This document shows, piece by piece, positions 7,590-17,773 of a stretch of DNA of 47,216 nucleotides. This DNA comes from a bacterium. Its GTDB lineage: Bacteria; Hydrothermota; Hydrothermia; LBFQ01; DSFT01. The stretch covers positions 1 through 47,216 of the forward strand of contig JAUQPS010000004.1 of the NCBI GenBank assembly GCA_030550205.1, given 5' to 3'. Made by a program: the position numbers and the translations under genes. The notes beneath the pieces are model-generated. The model searched no databases, was not told the DNA's origin, and worked only from the letters and a program-made list of their open reading frames with translations. The stretch's first letter is position 1. Every line of letters begins with the position of its first letter.

Positions 7590-8728
7590 AAAATTTAAAA
7601 ATTTTATTTGTTTCAGATGTGTTTTATCCACATCCAGGTGGAATTAGTGAGCATATAGATAGTTTAGCAAAGTATTTAAGAAAGAGGGGACATTTAACTT
7701 ATATCTTAACAGCAAATTTTAGTTCTGGTATTGATTATAAGGATCCAGATTATGTTATAAGGGTAGGAAGAGCTTTTAAAATTCCTATGAATAAATCAAT
7801 GGCACCGATTACTATTTCAGCAAAATTAAACAAACTTGTAAAAGATATTATTCAAAAAAATAATTATGATATTATTCATATTCACGGACCAATAGCACCA
7901 GTTCTTCCAATTTTGTCCTTAAAGTATTCTAAATCTATTAATGTTGCTACATTTCATGCAGCACATGATGAAATGCTACTTTATAAAATTTTTAAGGGAT
8001 ATTTAGAGAATTATTTTAAAAAGCTTCACGGTAAAATTGCGGTTTCAGAAGTTGCCAAAAGGAGTATTATTAAGTATTTTGATGGAGAATATAGAATTAT
8101 TCCAAATGGTGTAGATGTCAATCGCTTTAAACCTGATAATGAAAAAATTCCTTGGCTTTTGGAAGATAATTCAAAGAAAATTCTATTTGTTGGAAGAATT
8201 GAGCCAAGAAAAGGATTAAAGTATTTATTATTGGCTTTAAATGAGGTTGTAAAGTTTATTTCAGATGTTAAATTAATAGTTGTAGGAGATGGTCCATTTA
8301 AGCTTTTATATGAGCAGTATTTAAATAAAAATATAGAAGATAAAGTTATTTTTGTGGGTAAAGTTGGATATAATGAGCTTCCAAAGTATTATGTAAGTTG
8401 TGATATTTTTGTATCACCTGCTACTGAAAAAGAAAGTTTTGGTATTGTTTTGCTTGAAGCAATGGCTTCAAAAATTCCTGTTATTGCATCAAATATAGAA
8501 GGTTATAAACAAGTTATTCAAAATGAGGTAAATGGAATTCTATTTGAAAATGAAAACTATAAGGATTTAGCAAGTAAAATTATAATGCTTTTAAGAAATA
8601 AAAATTTAGCAAATAGATTAGTTGAAAATGCTTATGATATTGTTATTAAAAAATATAGTTGGGAAGCGGTTAGTAAAGAGATTGAAAATTATTATTATGA
8701 GTTAATTGAGAGGTTTTCAAAAATATGA
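7586..8728 (+). CDS. family 4 glycosyltransferase (PimA-like)
   Basis: GT-B fold retaining glycosyltransferase. The N-terminus reads SDVFYPHPGGISEHI, typical of GT4 enzymes acting on lipid acceptors such as phosphatidylinositol mannosyltransferase PimA. The C-terminal nucleotide-sugar half has FVGRIEPRKGLKYLL, VVGDGPFK and the E-x7-E motif in EKESFGIVLLEAM. Length 380 aa is standard. Its ATG overlaps the lgt TGA, and its own TGA overlaps the methyltransferase ATG. Envelope glycolipid or polysaccharide synthesis fits with lgt next door, but donor and acceptor cannot be read from sequence. Confidence 0.85.
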   Translation: MKNLKILFVSDVFYPHPGGISEHIDSLAKYLRKRGHLTYILTANFSSGIDYKDPDYVIRVGRAFKIPMNKSMAPITISAKLNKLVKDIIQKNNYDIIHIHGPIAPVLPILSLKYSKSINVATFHAAHDEMLLYKIFKGYLENYFKKLHGKIAVSEVAKRSIIKYFDGEYRIIPNGVDVNRFKPDNEKIPWLLEDNSKKILFVGRIEPRKGLKYLLLALNEVVKFISDVKLIVVGDGPFKLLYEQYLNKNIEDKVIFVGKVGYNELPKYYVSCDIFVSPATEKESFGIVLLEAMASKIPVIASNIEGYKQVIQNEVNGILFENENYKDLASKIIMLLRNKNLANRLVENAYDIVIKKYSWEAVSKEIENYYYELIERFSKI

Positions 8729-9864
8729 GGAGAGGTTTTATATTCGCTTGCACTAAAAAAAGTGAAAAAGAAATGCTTGATAATTTAATTTTTGCGACAA
8801 ATAAAGTTTATGGTTATAAGGTGCTTGCAATAAGAAAAGATGACTTCGTCTTCTTATATAATATAGATACAGACATACTTTATGGAACATTCATATCTAC
8901 GACTGATGGACAATATGATAACTCAATTCCACTTTTTAATGGAAGATATCCTTATTTTGTAAAAGTGCAACCAAAAACAGAAATAAAGAAGTTAAATAAT
9001 GCAAGTATTGTTTTTAGAAAATTAAAAATTTCTTGGAGAGATATATTATCTGAGAGGGGGGTAGAAGTACTTTCTAAAATTTTGGAAAATAAGAATTTGA
9101 CATTAAGTAAGAATATAAGTGGTCTTGTTGAAAAAAATTTTAGACCTCCAATTTTTTCAACTACACTCTGGGATTTTCCAACACAGAGTTACGGAGATAA
9201 ACCAAAAGGTAACAATAAATATCCAGGTGTGACCCCAGCCTTCATAATATATAATTTAATTCACAGATATACAGAACCTAATGATTTAGTATGCGATCCT
9301 ATGGCTGGTTCAGGGACTACAATTGATGTTTGTAAGGAAGAAAGGAGAAGAGTAATAGCATTTGATATAGTCCCAACCAGACCAGATATTATTCAAGCAG
9401 ATGCAAGGAAATTACCTCTTAAAGATAATTCTGTTGATATGATTTTTATAGACTCTCCTTATGGAGATAATATAAAGTATAATGAGCATCCACTTAATAT
9501 AGGTAATATCCCTGCAAGTGATGAAAAATTTTATGATGAACTTGAAAAGGTTATGCAAGAATGTTATAGGATTTTGAAATACGGCAAGGTTTTAGCCTGG
9601 CTTATAGGTGATCAGTGGGCAAAAAAAACTTTTATACCTGTGGGTTTTAAAGTTTATGAAAGACTTACGAAATATTTTCAACCGGTTGATATAATCTGCG
9701 TTGTAAGGCGCAATCAATCTTCAAATACACCTTTCTGGCACAGTAAAGCTATTCAACACAACTTCTATCTTAGAGGATTTAAATATCTGATAATTGTAAA
9801 AAAAGAACATAAAAAACAGAATTTTGGTAATTTGAAAATTGAATGGAGAAGCTATGAAAGATAA
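8725..9864 (+). CDS. DNA methyltransferase with N-terminal DCD/PUA-like domain
   Basis: Probable modification enzyme of the adjacent restriction enzyme. The C-terminal two thirds is an AdoMet-dependent DNA amino-methyltransferase: TPAFIIYNLI, then motif I DPMAGSGTT (191-199), then FDIVPTRPDIIQADARKLPL and motif IV DSPYGD (243-248). Motif order (X-I-IV) differs from classic beta enzymes, where SPPY precedes motif I. Residues 1-100 look like a separate module: GFIFACTKKSEKEMLDNLIF, VLAIRKDDFVFLYN, then LYGTFISTTDG and YPYFVKV. This matches the pattern of DCD domains, relatives of EVE/YTH/PUA modified-base readers. The ATG overlaps the glycosyltransferase stop. Target base and sequence are unknown; an RNA substrate is less likely given the endonuclease partner. 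Confidence 0.78.
   Translation: MRRGFIFACTKKSEKEMLDNLIFATNKVYGYKVLAIRKDDFVFLYNIDTDILYGTFISTTDGQYDNSIPLFNGRYPYFVKVQPKTEIKKLNNASIVFRKLKISWRDILSERGVEVLSKILENKNLTLSKNISGLVEKNFRPPIFSTTLWDFPTQSYGDKPKGNNKYPGVTPAFIIYNLIHRYTEPNDLVCDPMAGSGTTIDVCKEERRRVIAFDIVPTRPDIIQADARKLPLKDNSVDMIFIDSPYGDNIKYNEHPLNIGNIPASDEKFYDELEKVMQECYRILKYGKVLAWLIGDQWAKKTFIPVGFKVYERLTKYFQPVDIICVVRRNQSSNTPFWHSKAIQHNFYLRGFKYLIIVKKEHKKQNFGNLKIEWRSYER
9845..9848 (+). promoter_or_regulatory. Shine-Dalgarno GGAG fixing the endonuclease start
   Basis: GGAGAAGCT precedes the ATG at 9854 with 5 nt spacing. This favours 9854 over the in-frame TTG at 9839 and places the signal inside the methyltransferase reading frame. Confidence 0.6.
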
Positions 9865-10507
9865 GAGAAGTAAGTATATAAAAAAGCTGAAACAATACGT
9901 AAAAGAAAGGCTAAAAAAAGAAGGTATGAAAAATCTTTCAAAAATACTTAAAGAAATAAGACAAAGATATGTAAAGGAAATAGTAAAATTTGGAATAAAG
10001 GACCCAGAACAATCTTGGAAGCCCTTTAAAGGAAAATTGTTAGAAGACGTTATCCTGGATTATATAGTGGAAGAGTTAAGAAAAATAGGGTTTGAGGTAA
10101 TAAAGGGATCAAAATTAGAAAAAGCGGATAACAAACTTGGTGTAGTAGATTTTGGTGAGTTCGGAATGCATTTGCCAGATGCCGATTTGGTTGTTTATGA
10201 GCCTAAAAAGTGTAAACCAATTGCTATTATATCTTCAAAAGCAACTTTAAGAGAAAGAATTGCACAAACGGGCTATTGGAATGTTAAGCTTAAAGCTAGC
10301 CCTACTACTGCTAATATAAGAGTTTTCTTTGTAACCTTAGACGAGGATGGAGATCTGACTTTAAAAAAGCCGGCAAAAAAAGGAAAGGCTATTGCCGAGG
10401 TTGATACCGATGGTACATTTGTAATTACTAATAAAAGGCTTGAAGAGAGTAACAAGGTTAAAACAATTGAAAAATTACTTGAAACTTTCAAAAAGTTAAC
10501 AAGATGA
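9854..10507 (+). CDS. type II restriction endonuclease, BsaWI-like
   Basis: Probable DNA-cleaving partner of the upstream methyltransferase. The 217-residue protein has a highly basic N-terminus (KDKRSKYIKKLKQYVKERLK), then LPDADLVVYEPKKCKPIAII and SSKATLRERIAQTGYW. A PD followed by (S/E)xK and the block K-[TS]-L-R-E-R-x-x-Q-x-x-Y-W is characteristic of PD-(D/E)xK restriction enzymes; I recall it best from the BsaWI group (W/CCGGW), but the recognition sequence is not proven. It overlaps the methyltransferase by 11 bp and ends 37 bp before the next promoter. The R-M pair therefore forms the tail of the lgt operon with no promoter of its own in view. Confidence 0.72.
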   Translation: MKDKRSKYIKKLKQYVKERLKKEGMKNLSKILKEIRQRYVKEIVKFGIKDPEQSWKPFKGKLLEDVILDYIVEELRKIGFEVIKGSKLEKADNKLGVVDFGEFGMHLPDADLVVYEPKKCKPIAIISSKATLRERIAQTGYWNVKLKASPTTANIRVFFVTLDEDGDLTLKKPAKKGKAIAEVDTDGTFVITNKRLEESNKVKTIEKLLETFKKLTR

Positions 10508-10529
10508 AAGCTTTAATTACTATATCCTT

Positions 10530-10535
10530 TAAAAT
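10530..10535 (+). promoter_or_regulatory. -10 box of ytxH-like/gap operon
   Basis: CCTTTAAAATTTCAAAACTATG: TAAAAT ends 9 nt before the ATG at 10545, predicting a leaderless or nearly leaderless mRNA. Confidence 0.65.
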
Positions 10536-10544
10536 TTCAAAACT

Positions 10545-11691
<1,147 letters not shown>

Positions 11692-11876
11692 AGATAAGAG
11701 AGTTTCATAGTTTATTGGGTTTTGTATTTGAAGGAGCCTTTAAGCTGGGGTTTTTAAAAGATAGGATTCCTGACTATAAGTAGGAACTATAAAGAATATA
11801 TTTTTCCGTTAAAATCCATACTTTACGAGATGCTTAGGTTTGTTCAAGAAAGACCTGACGAAAATAAAACTTAATA
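11692..11876. other. intergenic stretch with possible decayed coding sequence
   Basis: 185 bp between the convergent gap and icd genes, unusually long for this window. The plus strand contains short open pieces such as LLGFVFEGAFKLGFLKD before a TAG, and, in another frame, LYEMLRFVQERPDENKT before a TAA at the end. They look coding-like (the first faintly recalls a GNAT acetyltransferase C-terminus), but I cannot assign them. No terminator hairpin or tRNA is visible. Confidence 0.3.
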
Positions 11877-13325
11877 TTACTGCCCCTGTCCTAAGCTGTA
11901 AGCCCTCTTATCTCCTATGTAATATAAGTTTTCTAACTTAATCCAATTCAATCCCTTCGCTTCAATCCTTTCAAGCAATTCCCTAATATCCTTATGTGTA
12001 ATCTCACTATCCGATTCAAATCTACAACGCCAATGGTCTGTTAATAAAGTTTCTGTGATTTCAGTTGGATATACTTTTTGGCCTCTGTTGCTTATCATAA
12101 CAAGCTTCAACTTTTCTGTTTGGGCTTCTTCAAGAAGTTTTCCAATTTCCGAAGGTTTTAATTTTCTCTCATCCAAAAATACATCAACACCTCTTAATGT
12201 TAATTTTGTATCTCTTACATCTCTTATTTCTGGGATTTTAATTTTTATAGGTGGATACTTACTTGGTTTTAGAATTTTAGGTTCTTCCCCAAGTCTTTCA
12301 ATTACTGCATCTGCAAATTCCCTTGTTCCAACTTCCTTATAATCAGTTATACCATTTTCTTTTAAAATTCTTGCAATATCATATGTTACAACTTTATCTT
12401 CAAGGGTTTTTAACCATGCATTTTCAATCAATTGAGCAATATCACCTTGACCAATATGGACTAACATCATAATTGCAGCATTTAACAATCCAGAAGGATT
12501 TGCCTTATTAAGCCCTGCATATTTTGGAGCGGAGCCATGAATTGCTTCAAACATTGCATACTCATCACCTATATTAGCACTTCCTGCAAGCCCTACTGAA
12601 CCAGCAATTTCTGCAACTACATCCGATGCTATATCACCATAAAGATTTGGTAAAACTACTACTTCAAAAATTTCTGGACTATTTGCCAATTTTGCCATTC
12701 CAATATCTATAATCCAATGCTCACTTGTAATATCTGGATAATCCTTTGCAATTTCCTCAAATATCTTATGGAATAAACCATCTGTAATTTTTAAAATGTT
12801 ATCTTTTGTCATACAAGTAACTTTTTTTCTTCCTGTTGCCCTTGCATATTCAAATGCAAATCTAATAATTTTTTCAGTTCCAGGAATGGAAATTATTTTT
12901 AATGCCATTGTCATTTCCGATGTTTGTTGATATTCAATTGAAGCATATAAATCTTCCTCATTTTCCCTTACTATTACAAGATTCATATTTGGACTTTTAC
13001 AAGGAATTATAGGATGATAACTTCTTACAGGTCTTAAATTAGCATAAAGTCCAAGTGTTTTTCTAATTGTAACATTTATACTTTTATAACCCCCTCCTTG
13101 GGGTGTTGTAATTGGAGCTTTAAGTAAAATTTTGTTTTTCTTTATAATATCCCAAGCACTATCTGGGATTCCACTTGTATTTCCACTTAAATATATTTTT
13201 TCACCAACTTCAATTTCATCTATATCAATTCTGGCATTTGCAGCAAATAAAATTCTTAAAACCGCATCCATTATTTCAGGTCCTATACCATCTCCTCTTG
13301 CTATGGTAATTCTTGTCTTCTCCAT
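11877..13325 (-). CDS. icd: isocitrate dehydrogenase, Thermus type with C-terminal extension
   Basis: Oxidative decarboxylation of isocitrate to 2-oxoglutarate in the TCA cycle. ARGDGIGPEI (9-18) opens the fold; KSINVTIRK supplies the isocitrate-binding Ser82, Asn84 and Arg88; the catalytic-loop YGDIASDV and cofactor-site HGSAPKYAG follow. The serine/asparagine pair separates it from isopropylmalate dehydrogenase. About 140 residues follow the catalytic core, as in Thermus and related thermophile ICDHs (about 500 aa). NADP use is common in that group but not proven here. The ATG lies 9 nt after a TAAAAT box. Divergent from reverse gyrase. Confidence 0.93.
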   Translation of the reverse strand: MEKTRITIARGDGIGPEIMDAVLRILFAANARIDIDEIEVGEKIYLSGNTSGIPDSAWDIIKKNKILLKAPITTPQGGGYKSINVTIRKTLGLYANLRPVRSYHPIIPCKSPNMNLVIVRENEEDLYASIEYQQTSEMTMALKIISIPGTEKIIRFAFEYARATGRKKVTCMTKDNILKITDGLFHKIFEEIAKDYPDITSEHWIIDIGMAKLANSPEIFEVVVLPNLYGDIASDVVAEIAGSVGLAGSANIGDEYAMFEAIHGSAPKYAGLNKANPSGLLNAAIMMLVHIGQGDIAQLIENAWLKTLEDKVVTYDIARILKENGITDYKEVGTREFADAVIERLGEEPKILKPSKYPPIKIKIPEIRDVRDTKLTLRGVDVFLDERKLKPSEIGKLLEEAQTEKLKLVMISNRGQKVYPTEITETLLTDHWRCRFESDSEITHKDIRELLERIEAKGLNWIKLENLYYIGDKRAYSLGQGQ

Positions 13326-13334
13326 AGGGCGAAA

Positions 13335-13340
13335 ATTTTA
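13335..13340 (-). promoter_or_regulatory. -10 box of icd
   Basis: Minus strand GCTTTAAAATTTTCGCCCTATG: TAAAAT 9 nt before the icd ATG. It is separated from the plus-strand reverse gyrase box by only 6 bp. Confidence 0.65.
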
Positions 13341-13346
13341 AAGCTT

Positions 13347-13352
13347 TAAAAT
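13347..13352 (+). promoter_or_regulatory. -10 box of reverse gyrase operon
   Basis: GCTTTAAAATTTCCAAGC then TTTTGTATG: TAAAAT lies 14 nt before the ATG at 13367, leaving a leader of a few nucleotides and no Shine-Dalgarno. Confidence 0.6.
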
Positions 13353-13366
13353 TTCCAAGCTTTTGT

Positions 13367-16300
13367 ATGGAAATAAAGAGTATATTTTTATCACTTTGTC
13401 CAAATTGCGGTGGTGATATCGATGCTGAAAGATTAAGCAAAGGTTTGCCTTGTAAAAATTGTTTGCCTTATGAGGATAATGTATGTAATGTTATTGAATA
13501 TGGAGAATTAAAAAAATTGTGTGATATTGAAAATTATTTAAAGGAATGGGAACATCTATTTGAAAGCAAAATAAAGTCAAAGCCTTGGAGTTTGCAAATA
13601 TCTTGGGCAAAAAGAGTATTGCTTGGAAATTCATTTGCTTTATTAGCTCCAACAGGTATAGGTAAAACTTCATTTGGTATAACATTTGCTCTTTATTTGG
13701 CTACCAAAAATAAAAAATCATATATTATACTTCCTACAAAACTTCTTGTAAGGCAAGTATATAATAAACTTAAAAGTATGGGTGCTAATGATAAAATTTT
13801 ACTTGCATTTGGTGATGAATCACCAAAACAGAAAGAAGAAAACAAAAAAAGATTAAAAGAAGGGGATTTCTTAATCCTTATTTCTACATCTATGTTTTTA
13901 TATAAAAATGTTGAATTAATTCCAAGGGATATTTCATTCTTATTTGTTGATGATGTTGATTCATTTTTAAAGACTGCTAAAAACATCGATAAGGCATTAT
14001 ATATAATTGGGTTTTCAAAAGAAGATATTAAAAAAGCAATAGAACTTATAAAATTAAAAGCAAAACCCAAGAAAGATGAAAAAGATTGGCAAAATATAGA
14101 AGAATTATCTAAGCAATTAAATGAAACTTCAAAAAAGGTAAATGGAGTTATTGTTGTTTCTTCTGCGACATCAAATCCAAAATCAAGTAGAATTAAATTA
14201 TTTAGGGAACTTTTGGGTTTTGAAGTTGGTGTTCCTACATTTTATTTAAGAAATGTAAAAGATGTTTATACCCCATTTAAAGAGGATGAATTAGTTTATT
14301 GGATTAAAAAGTTAGGTAAAGGGGGATTAGTATTTTTGTCATCTGATAAAGGTAAAGAAAAGGTTTATGAAATAATAAATGAGCTTGAAAAAAGCAAAAT
14401 TAAAGCCATTTCTTATGAAGATTTTGATGATAATGCTTTAAAGGATTATGAAAAAGGGAAAATAGATGTTATTGTTGGAATAGCATCTTATAGAAATCCA
14501 TTAGCAAGAGGCTTAGATTTACCACATATTATAAGATATGCTATATTTTATGGGGTTCCAAAAATTGTAATTTCATTAAAATTTGAAAGTAATCCTTCAC
14601 ATTTACTATGGGCATTAGCTTCAATAAGACCACATATTGCTAAAAAAAGAGATTATAATGAAGTAAGAAAAATAGATAATTGGATAAGGCAGTTAAGAAG
14701 AATGAAAGAAAATAAATTAAATGGACTTAGGGAAGATATTGAAAGTTTCATTACAAGTAAGGAAGTTCTAAATATACTAAATGCATCAAATGATATTGCT
14801 TTAAGATTTGAAAATGGAAATTATTATCTTGTAATATCTGATGCTACTGGTTATTTACAAGCAAGTGGAAGAACTTCAAGAATGTTTGCAGGAGGTATAA
14901 CCCAAGGACTTTGTATAACACTTGTAGATGATATTAAAGCTTTTAACCACTTACAAAAGAGATTGAAATGGTTTAGTGAAGATATTAATTTTGTTCCTGC
15001 TGAAAGTATTAATTTTGATGAAATTTTAAAGAAGATTGATGAAGATAGAATGAAAATAAGAGAATTTTTAAAAGGAAATTTACCAGTTGAAAAGAAAGAA
15101 ATTTTAAAACCTGTCCTTGTAATTGTTGAATCTCCAAATAAAGCAAGAACTATTGCTAATTTCTTTGGAAAAGCAATTAGAAGGAAAGTTGAAAATCATG
15201 AAGTTTTAGAAACTTCTATGGAAGATAAATATCTTATGATAACTTCATCATTGGGACATATATTAGACTTAGCAAAATCTGGGGGTTTTCATGGAGTGAA
15301 TGTAAATGGAGAAATAGTGCCAATTTATAATGTAATAGAAGGTAAAGAGGATATAATAAAAAGTTTAAGGAAATTGGCTTTTGAAGCATCTCAAGTGCTT
15401 ATTGCAACAGACCCTGATACCGAAGGTGAAAAAATTGGTTGGGATTTGATGGAATTACTAAAACCATATTCAAAAGATATAAAGAGAATGGAATTTCATG
15501 AGGTTACAAAGAAGGCTATTATTAAGGCTTTAAAAGAACCAAGAGAATTTAATATAAATCTTGTAAAAGCTCAAATTGTAAGAAGAGTAGCTGATAGATG
15601 GGTGGGATTTGAATTTTCAAAAACTTTACAACAAGCATTTTCTGAAAATAGATTATCTGCTGGTAGAGTTCAAACCCCTGTTCTTGGATGGATTATTAAG
15701 AGAGAAGAGGAATATAAAAATAGGATTTATAAAGTAATTGCAAGTATAAATGAAAATATAAAGTTTGAAGTAGTTTTTGAAGATAAAAAAAGTGCTCAAG
15801 AATTTTTTGATAAACTTGAAAGTATAGAGCTAAAAATTATTCAAGTTAGAGAAGAGATAAAGAATCCGTTGCCCCCATATAGCACAGATATGCTTCTTAA
15901 AGATGCAAATAGTAAATATAAGTTTTCAGTTCCAAAAATTATGGAATTGGCTCAAACATTATTCGAGCTTGGATTTATAACATATCATAGAACTGATTCT
16001 ATAAGAGTTTCAGAAGATGGTATGAAATTAGCAAAAGAATATATAAAGGAAGAATTTGGAGAAAATTATTTCAATCCAAGAGGTTGGTCAGATGTTGGAA
16101 CTCATGAATGTATAAGACCTACAAAAGCTATGGATGGTGAAGAATTGCGCTCTTTGGTTTTGAGTGGTCAAATTGAAGGAATAAATAAAGAGCATATTAT
16201 GCTTTATGATTTAATTTTCAAAAGATTTATATCAAGTCAGATGAAAGCAGTAAAAGTAAAAGTTGCAGATATTCTTATAAAAGCCCTAAATAAAGAAATA

Positions 16301-16735
16301 ACATTGTCATTAAATATAGATATTTTGGAGGATGGTTGGAATAAACTATTATATTTGGAAAAGGTTCAAGTTTCAGAGGGGATATTTAAGGTTAATAAAG
16401 TGCTAAAAGATTATCCAAAGGTATTTTTATATACACAAGGTGAAGTTATTTATGATATGAAGACAAGAGGAATAGGAAGACCCTCAACTTATGCTTCTAC
16501 CATAGAGAAACTTCTTGAAAGGGGTTATATTGTTGAAAGAAAAGGATTTCTTATTCCAACAAAACTTGGTAAGCAAGTATATAGATATTTAAGTGAGAGA
16601 AAAGAGATGAAAAATTTTGTATCTGAGGAATTTACAAAGCACTTAGAGAGTTTGATGGATATGGTGGAAGAAGGGAAAGCTGATTATCAAGAAATATTAA
16701 AGAACTTATATTTAGATTTATTAAAAGCAGTATGA
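13367..16735 (+). CDS. rgy: reverse gyrase (helicase-topoisomerase fusion)
   Basis: ATP-driven introduction of positive supercoils; the hallmark protein of hyperthermophiles. N-terminal zinc finger: C11-P-N-C14 and C29-K-N-C32. Helicase core: Q-motif region around residue 77, Walker A APTGIGKTS with Lys100, DDVD at 195-198 (the reverse-gyrase variant of DEAD), and QASGRTSRM as motif VI. Topoisomerase IA half: Toprim VIVESPNKARTIA (Glu588), DPDTEGE (Asp682, Asp684), and catalytic Tyr873 in FITYHRTDS. Full length (1122 aa). The second zinc finger normally inserted in the Toprim domain is missing: after VPIYNVI the protein goes straight to EGKEDIIK without cysteines. mnmA overlaps its stop. Confidence 0.97.
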   Translation: MEIKSIFLSLCPNCGGDIDAERLSKGLPCKNCLPYEDNVCNVIEYGELKKLCDIENYLKEWEHLFESKIKSKPWSLQISWAKRVLLGNSFALLAPTGIGKTSFGITFALYLATKNKKSYIILPTKLLVRQVYNKLKSMGANDKILLAFGDESPKQKEENKKRLKEGDFLILISTSMFLYKNVELIPRDISFLFVDDVDSFLKTAKNIDKALYIIGFSKEDIKKAIELIKLKAKPKKDEKDWQNIEELSKQLNETSKKVNGVIVVSSATSNPKSSRIKLFRELLGFEVGVPTFYLRNVKDVYTPFKEDELVYWIKKLGKGGLVFLSSDKGKEKVYEIINELEKSKIKAISYEDFDDNALKDYEKGKIDVIVGIASYRNPLARGLDLPHIIRYAIFYGVPKIVISLKFESNPSHLLWALASIRPHIAKKRDYNEVRKIDNWIRQLRRMKENKLNGLREDIESFITSKEVLNILNASNDIALRFENGNYYLVISDATGYLQASGRTSRMFAGGITQGLCITLVDDIKAFNHLQKRLKWFSEDINFVPAESINFDEILKKIDEDRMKIREFLKGNLPVEKKEILKPVLVIVESPNKARTIANFFGKAIRRKVENHEVLETSMEDKYLMITSSLGHILDLAKSGGFHGVNVNGEIVPIYNVIEGKEDIIKSLRKLAFEASQVLIATDPDTEGEKIGWDLMELLKPYSKDIKRMEFHEVTKKAIIKALKEPREFNINLVKAQIVRRVADRWVGFEFSKTLQQAFSENRLSAGRVQTPVLGWIIKREEEYKNRIYKVIASINENIKFEVVFEDKKSAQEFFDKLESIELKIIQVREEIKNPLPPYSTDMLLKDANSKYKFSVPKIMELAQTLFELGFITYHRTDSIRVSEDGMKLAKEYIKEEFGENYFNPRGWSDVGTHECIRPTKAMDGEELRSLVLSGQIEGINKEHIMLYDLIFKRFISSQMKAVKVKVADILIKALNKEITLSLNIDILEDGWNKLLYLEKVQVSEGIFKVNKVLKDYPKVFLYTQGEVIYDMKTRGIGRPSTYASTIEKLLERGYIVERKGFLIPTKLGKQVYRYLSERKEMKNFVSEEFTKHLESLMDMVEEGKADYQEILKNLYLDLLKAV

Positions 16736-17769
16736 ATAAAGTTGTTTTGGGAATTTCAGGAGGAGTTGATAGTTCTGTAGCAATATATCTTCTTAAAAAT
16801 ATGGGTTATGAAGTAATTGGAGTTAATGTTGTATTATATGATGAGAGTAAAAATCCAAGGTCTTGTTGCTCTATTGAAGCCTTAAGGCTTGCTTATAAAG
16901 TTGCCAAGAAGTTCGGCATTGAATTTAAAGTTATAAATTATTCAAAGGAATTTAAATCTGGAATTGTTAAAATGTTTATTGAAGAATACTTAAAAGGTAA
17001 TACACCTAATGTTTGTGTGTTTTGTAATAGAGATTATAAGATGAAAGTTTTATTTGATTATGCTAAAAAAATTGGAGCATATTTTGCAACAGGTCATTAT
17101 GCACGAATAGGAAATTTTAGAAATAAAAAAGTTATAATGAAAGGTATAGATGAGTTTAAAGACCAATCATATTTTTTGAGTTATTTAACAAGGGAAATGG
17201 TTGAATCACTTATTTTACCAATTGGAGATTATACGAAAGAGCAAGTTAGAAAAATTGCTAATGATATTGGACTTATAACCGCCAAAAGATCTGATTCTAT
17301 GGATCTTTGTTTTTTGGATAATGATTATAGGGATTTTTTGATTGAAAAGGGAAATTATACCCCTCAGGAAGGTTATTTTGTAGATAAGTATGGAAATATA
17401 ATAGGTAAGCATAAAGGATATGCATTATATACTATTGGACAAAGAAGAGGATTGAATATAGCACTTGGTAAAAGAGCTTATGTAGTTGATATAATTCCTC
17501 AAACGAATACAGTTGTAATAGGTTTTGAAGAAGATGCATATAGCTCTTTTATAAGACTTAAAAATTTAAATTTGTTTGTGGAACTTGAAAGTGAATTTGA
17601 AGGGGAAGTTAAAATTAGAAATGTTCATAAACCTGCAAAAGCCCTTATTAAAATTTTTAAAGAGCATGCAGAAGTAGAATTTGAAAAACCACAATTTTCA
17701 CCAGCAAGAGGTCAAATTGGAGCTATTTATATTGGAGATTATTTAGTAGGAGCAGGGATTATTTGTTGA
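16732..17769 (+). CDS. mnmA: tRNA-uridine 2-sulfurtransferase MnmA
   Basis: Thiolates U34 of tRNA Lys/Glu/Gln, using persulfide sulfur and ATP. ISGGVDSS (8-15) is the PP-loop; NVCVFCNRDYKM carries the conserved cysteine (Cys98) and an extra Cys95; SDSMDLCFL holds the second catalytic Cys193; TGHYARI and KDQSYFLSYL are family motifs. 345 aa is typical. The ATG overlaps the reverse gyrase TGA, so tRNA modification and DNA topology genes are co-expressed. The gene ends 23 bp before tRNA-Val. Confidence 0.95.
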   Translation: MNKVVLGISGGVDSSVAIYLLKNMGYEVIGVNVVLYDESKNPRSCCSIEALRLAYKVAKKFGIEFKVINYSKEFKSGIVKMFIEEYLKGNTPNVCVFCNRDYKMKVLFDYAKKIGAYFATGHYARIGNFRNKKVIMKGIDEFKDQSYFLSYLTREMVESLILPIGDYTKEQVRKIANDIGLITAKRSDSMDLCFLDNDYRDFLIEKGNYTPQEGYFVDKYGNIIGKHKGYALYTIGQRRGLNIALGKRAYVVDIIPQTNTVVIGFEEDAYSSFIRLKNLNLFVELESEFEGEVKIRNVHKPAKALIKIFKEHAEVEFEKPQFSPARGQIGAIYIGDYLVGAGIIC

Positions 17770-17773
17770 ACCT

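Noticed and set aside
8725-10507. Horizontal-transfer signature by base composition of the restriction-modification pair
   Set aside because: Codon use looks slightly less AT-biased by eye, but I could not quantify it and the difference is not striking.
12055-13341. Plus-strand ORFs within icd (95 and 69 aa)
   Set aside because: Hydrophobic shadow frames opposite a strongly conserved enzyme; no start signals.
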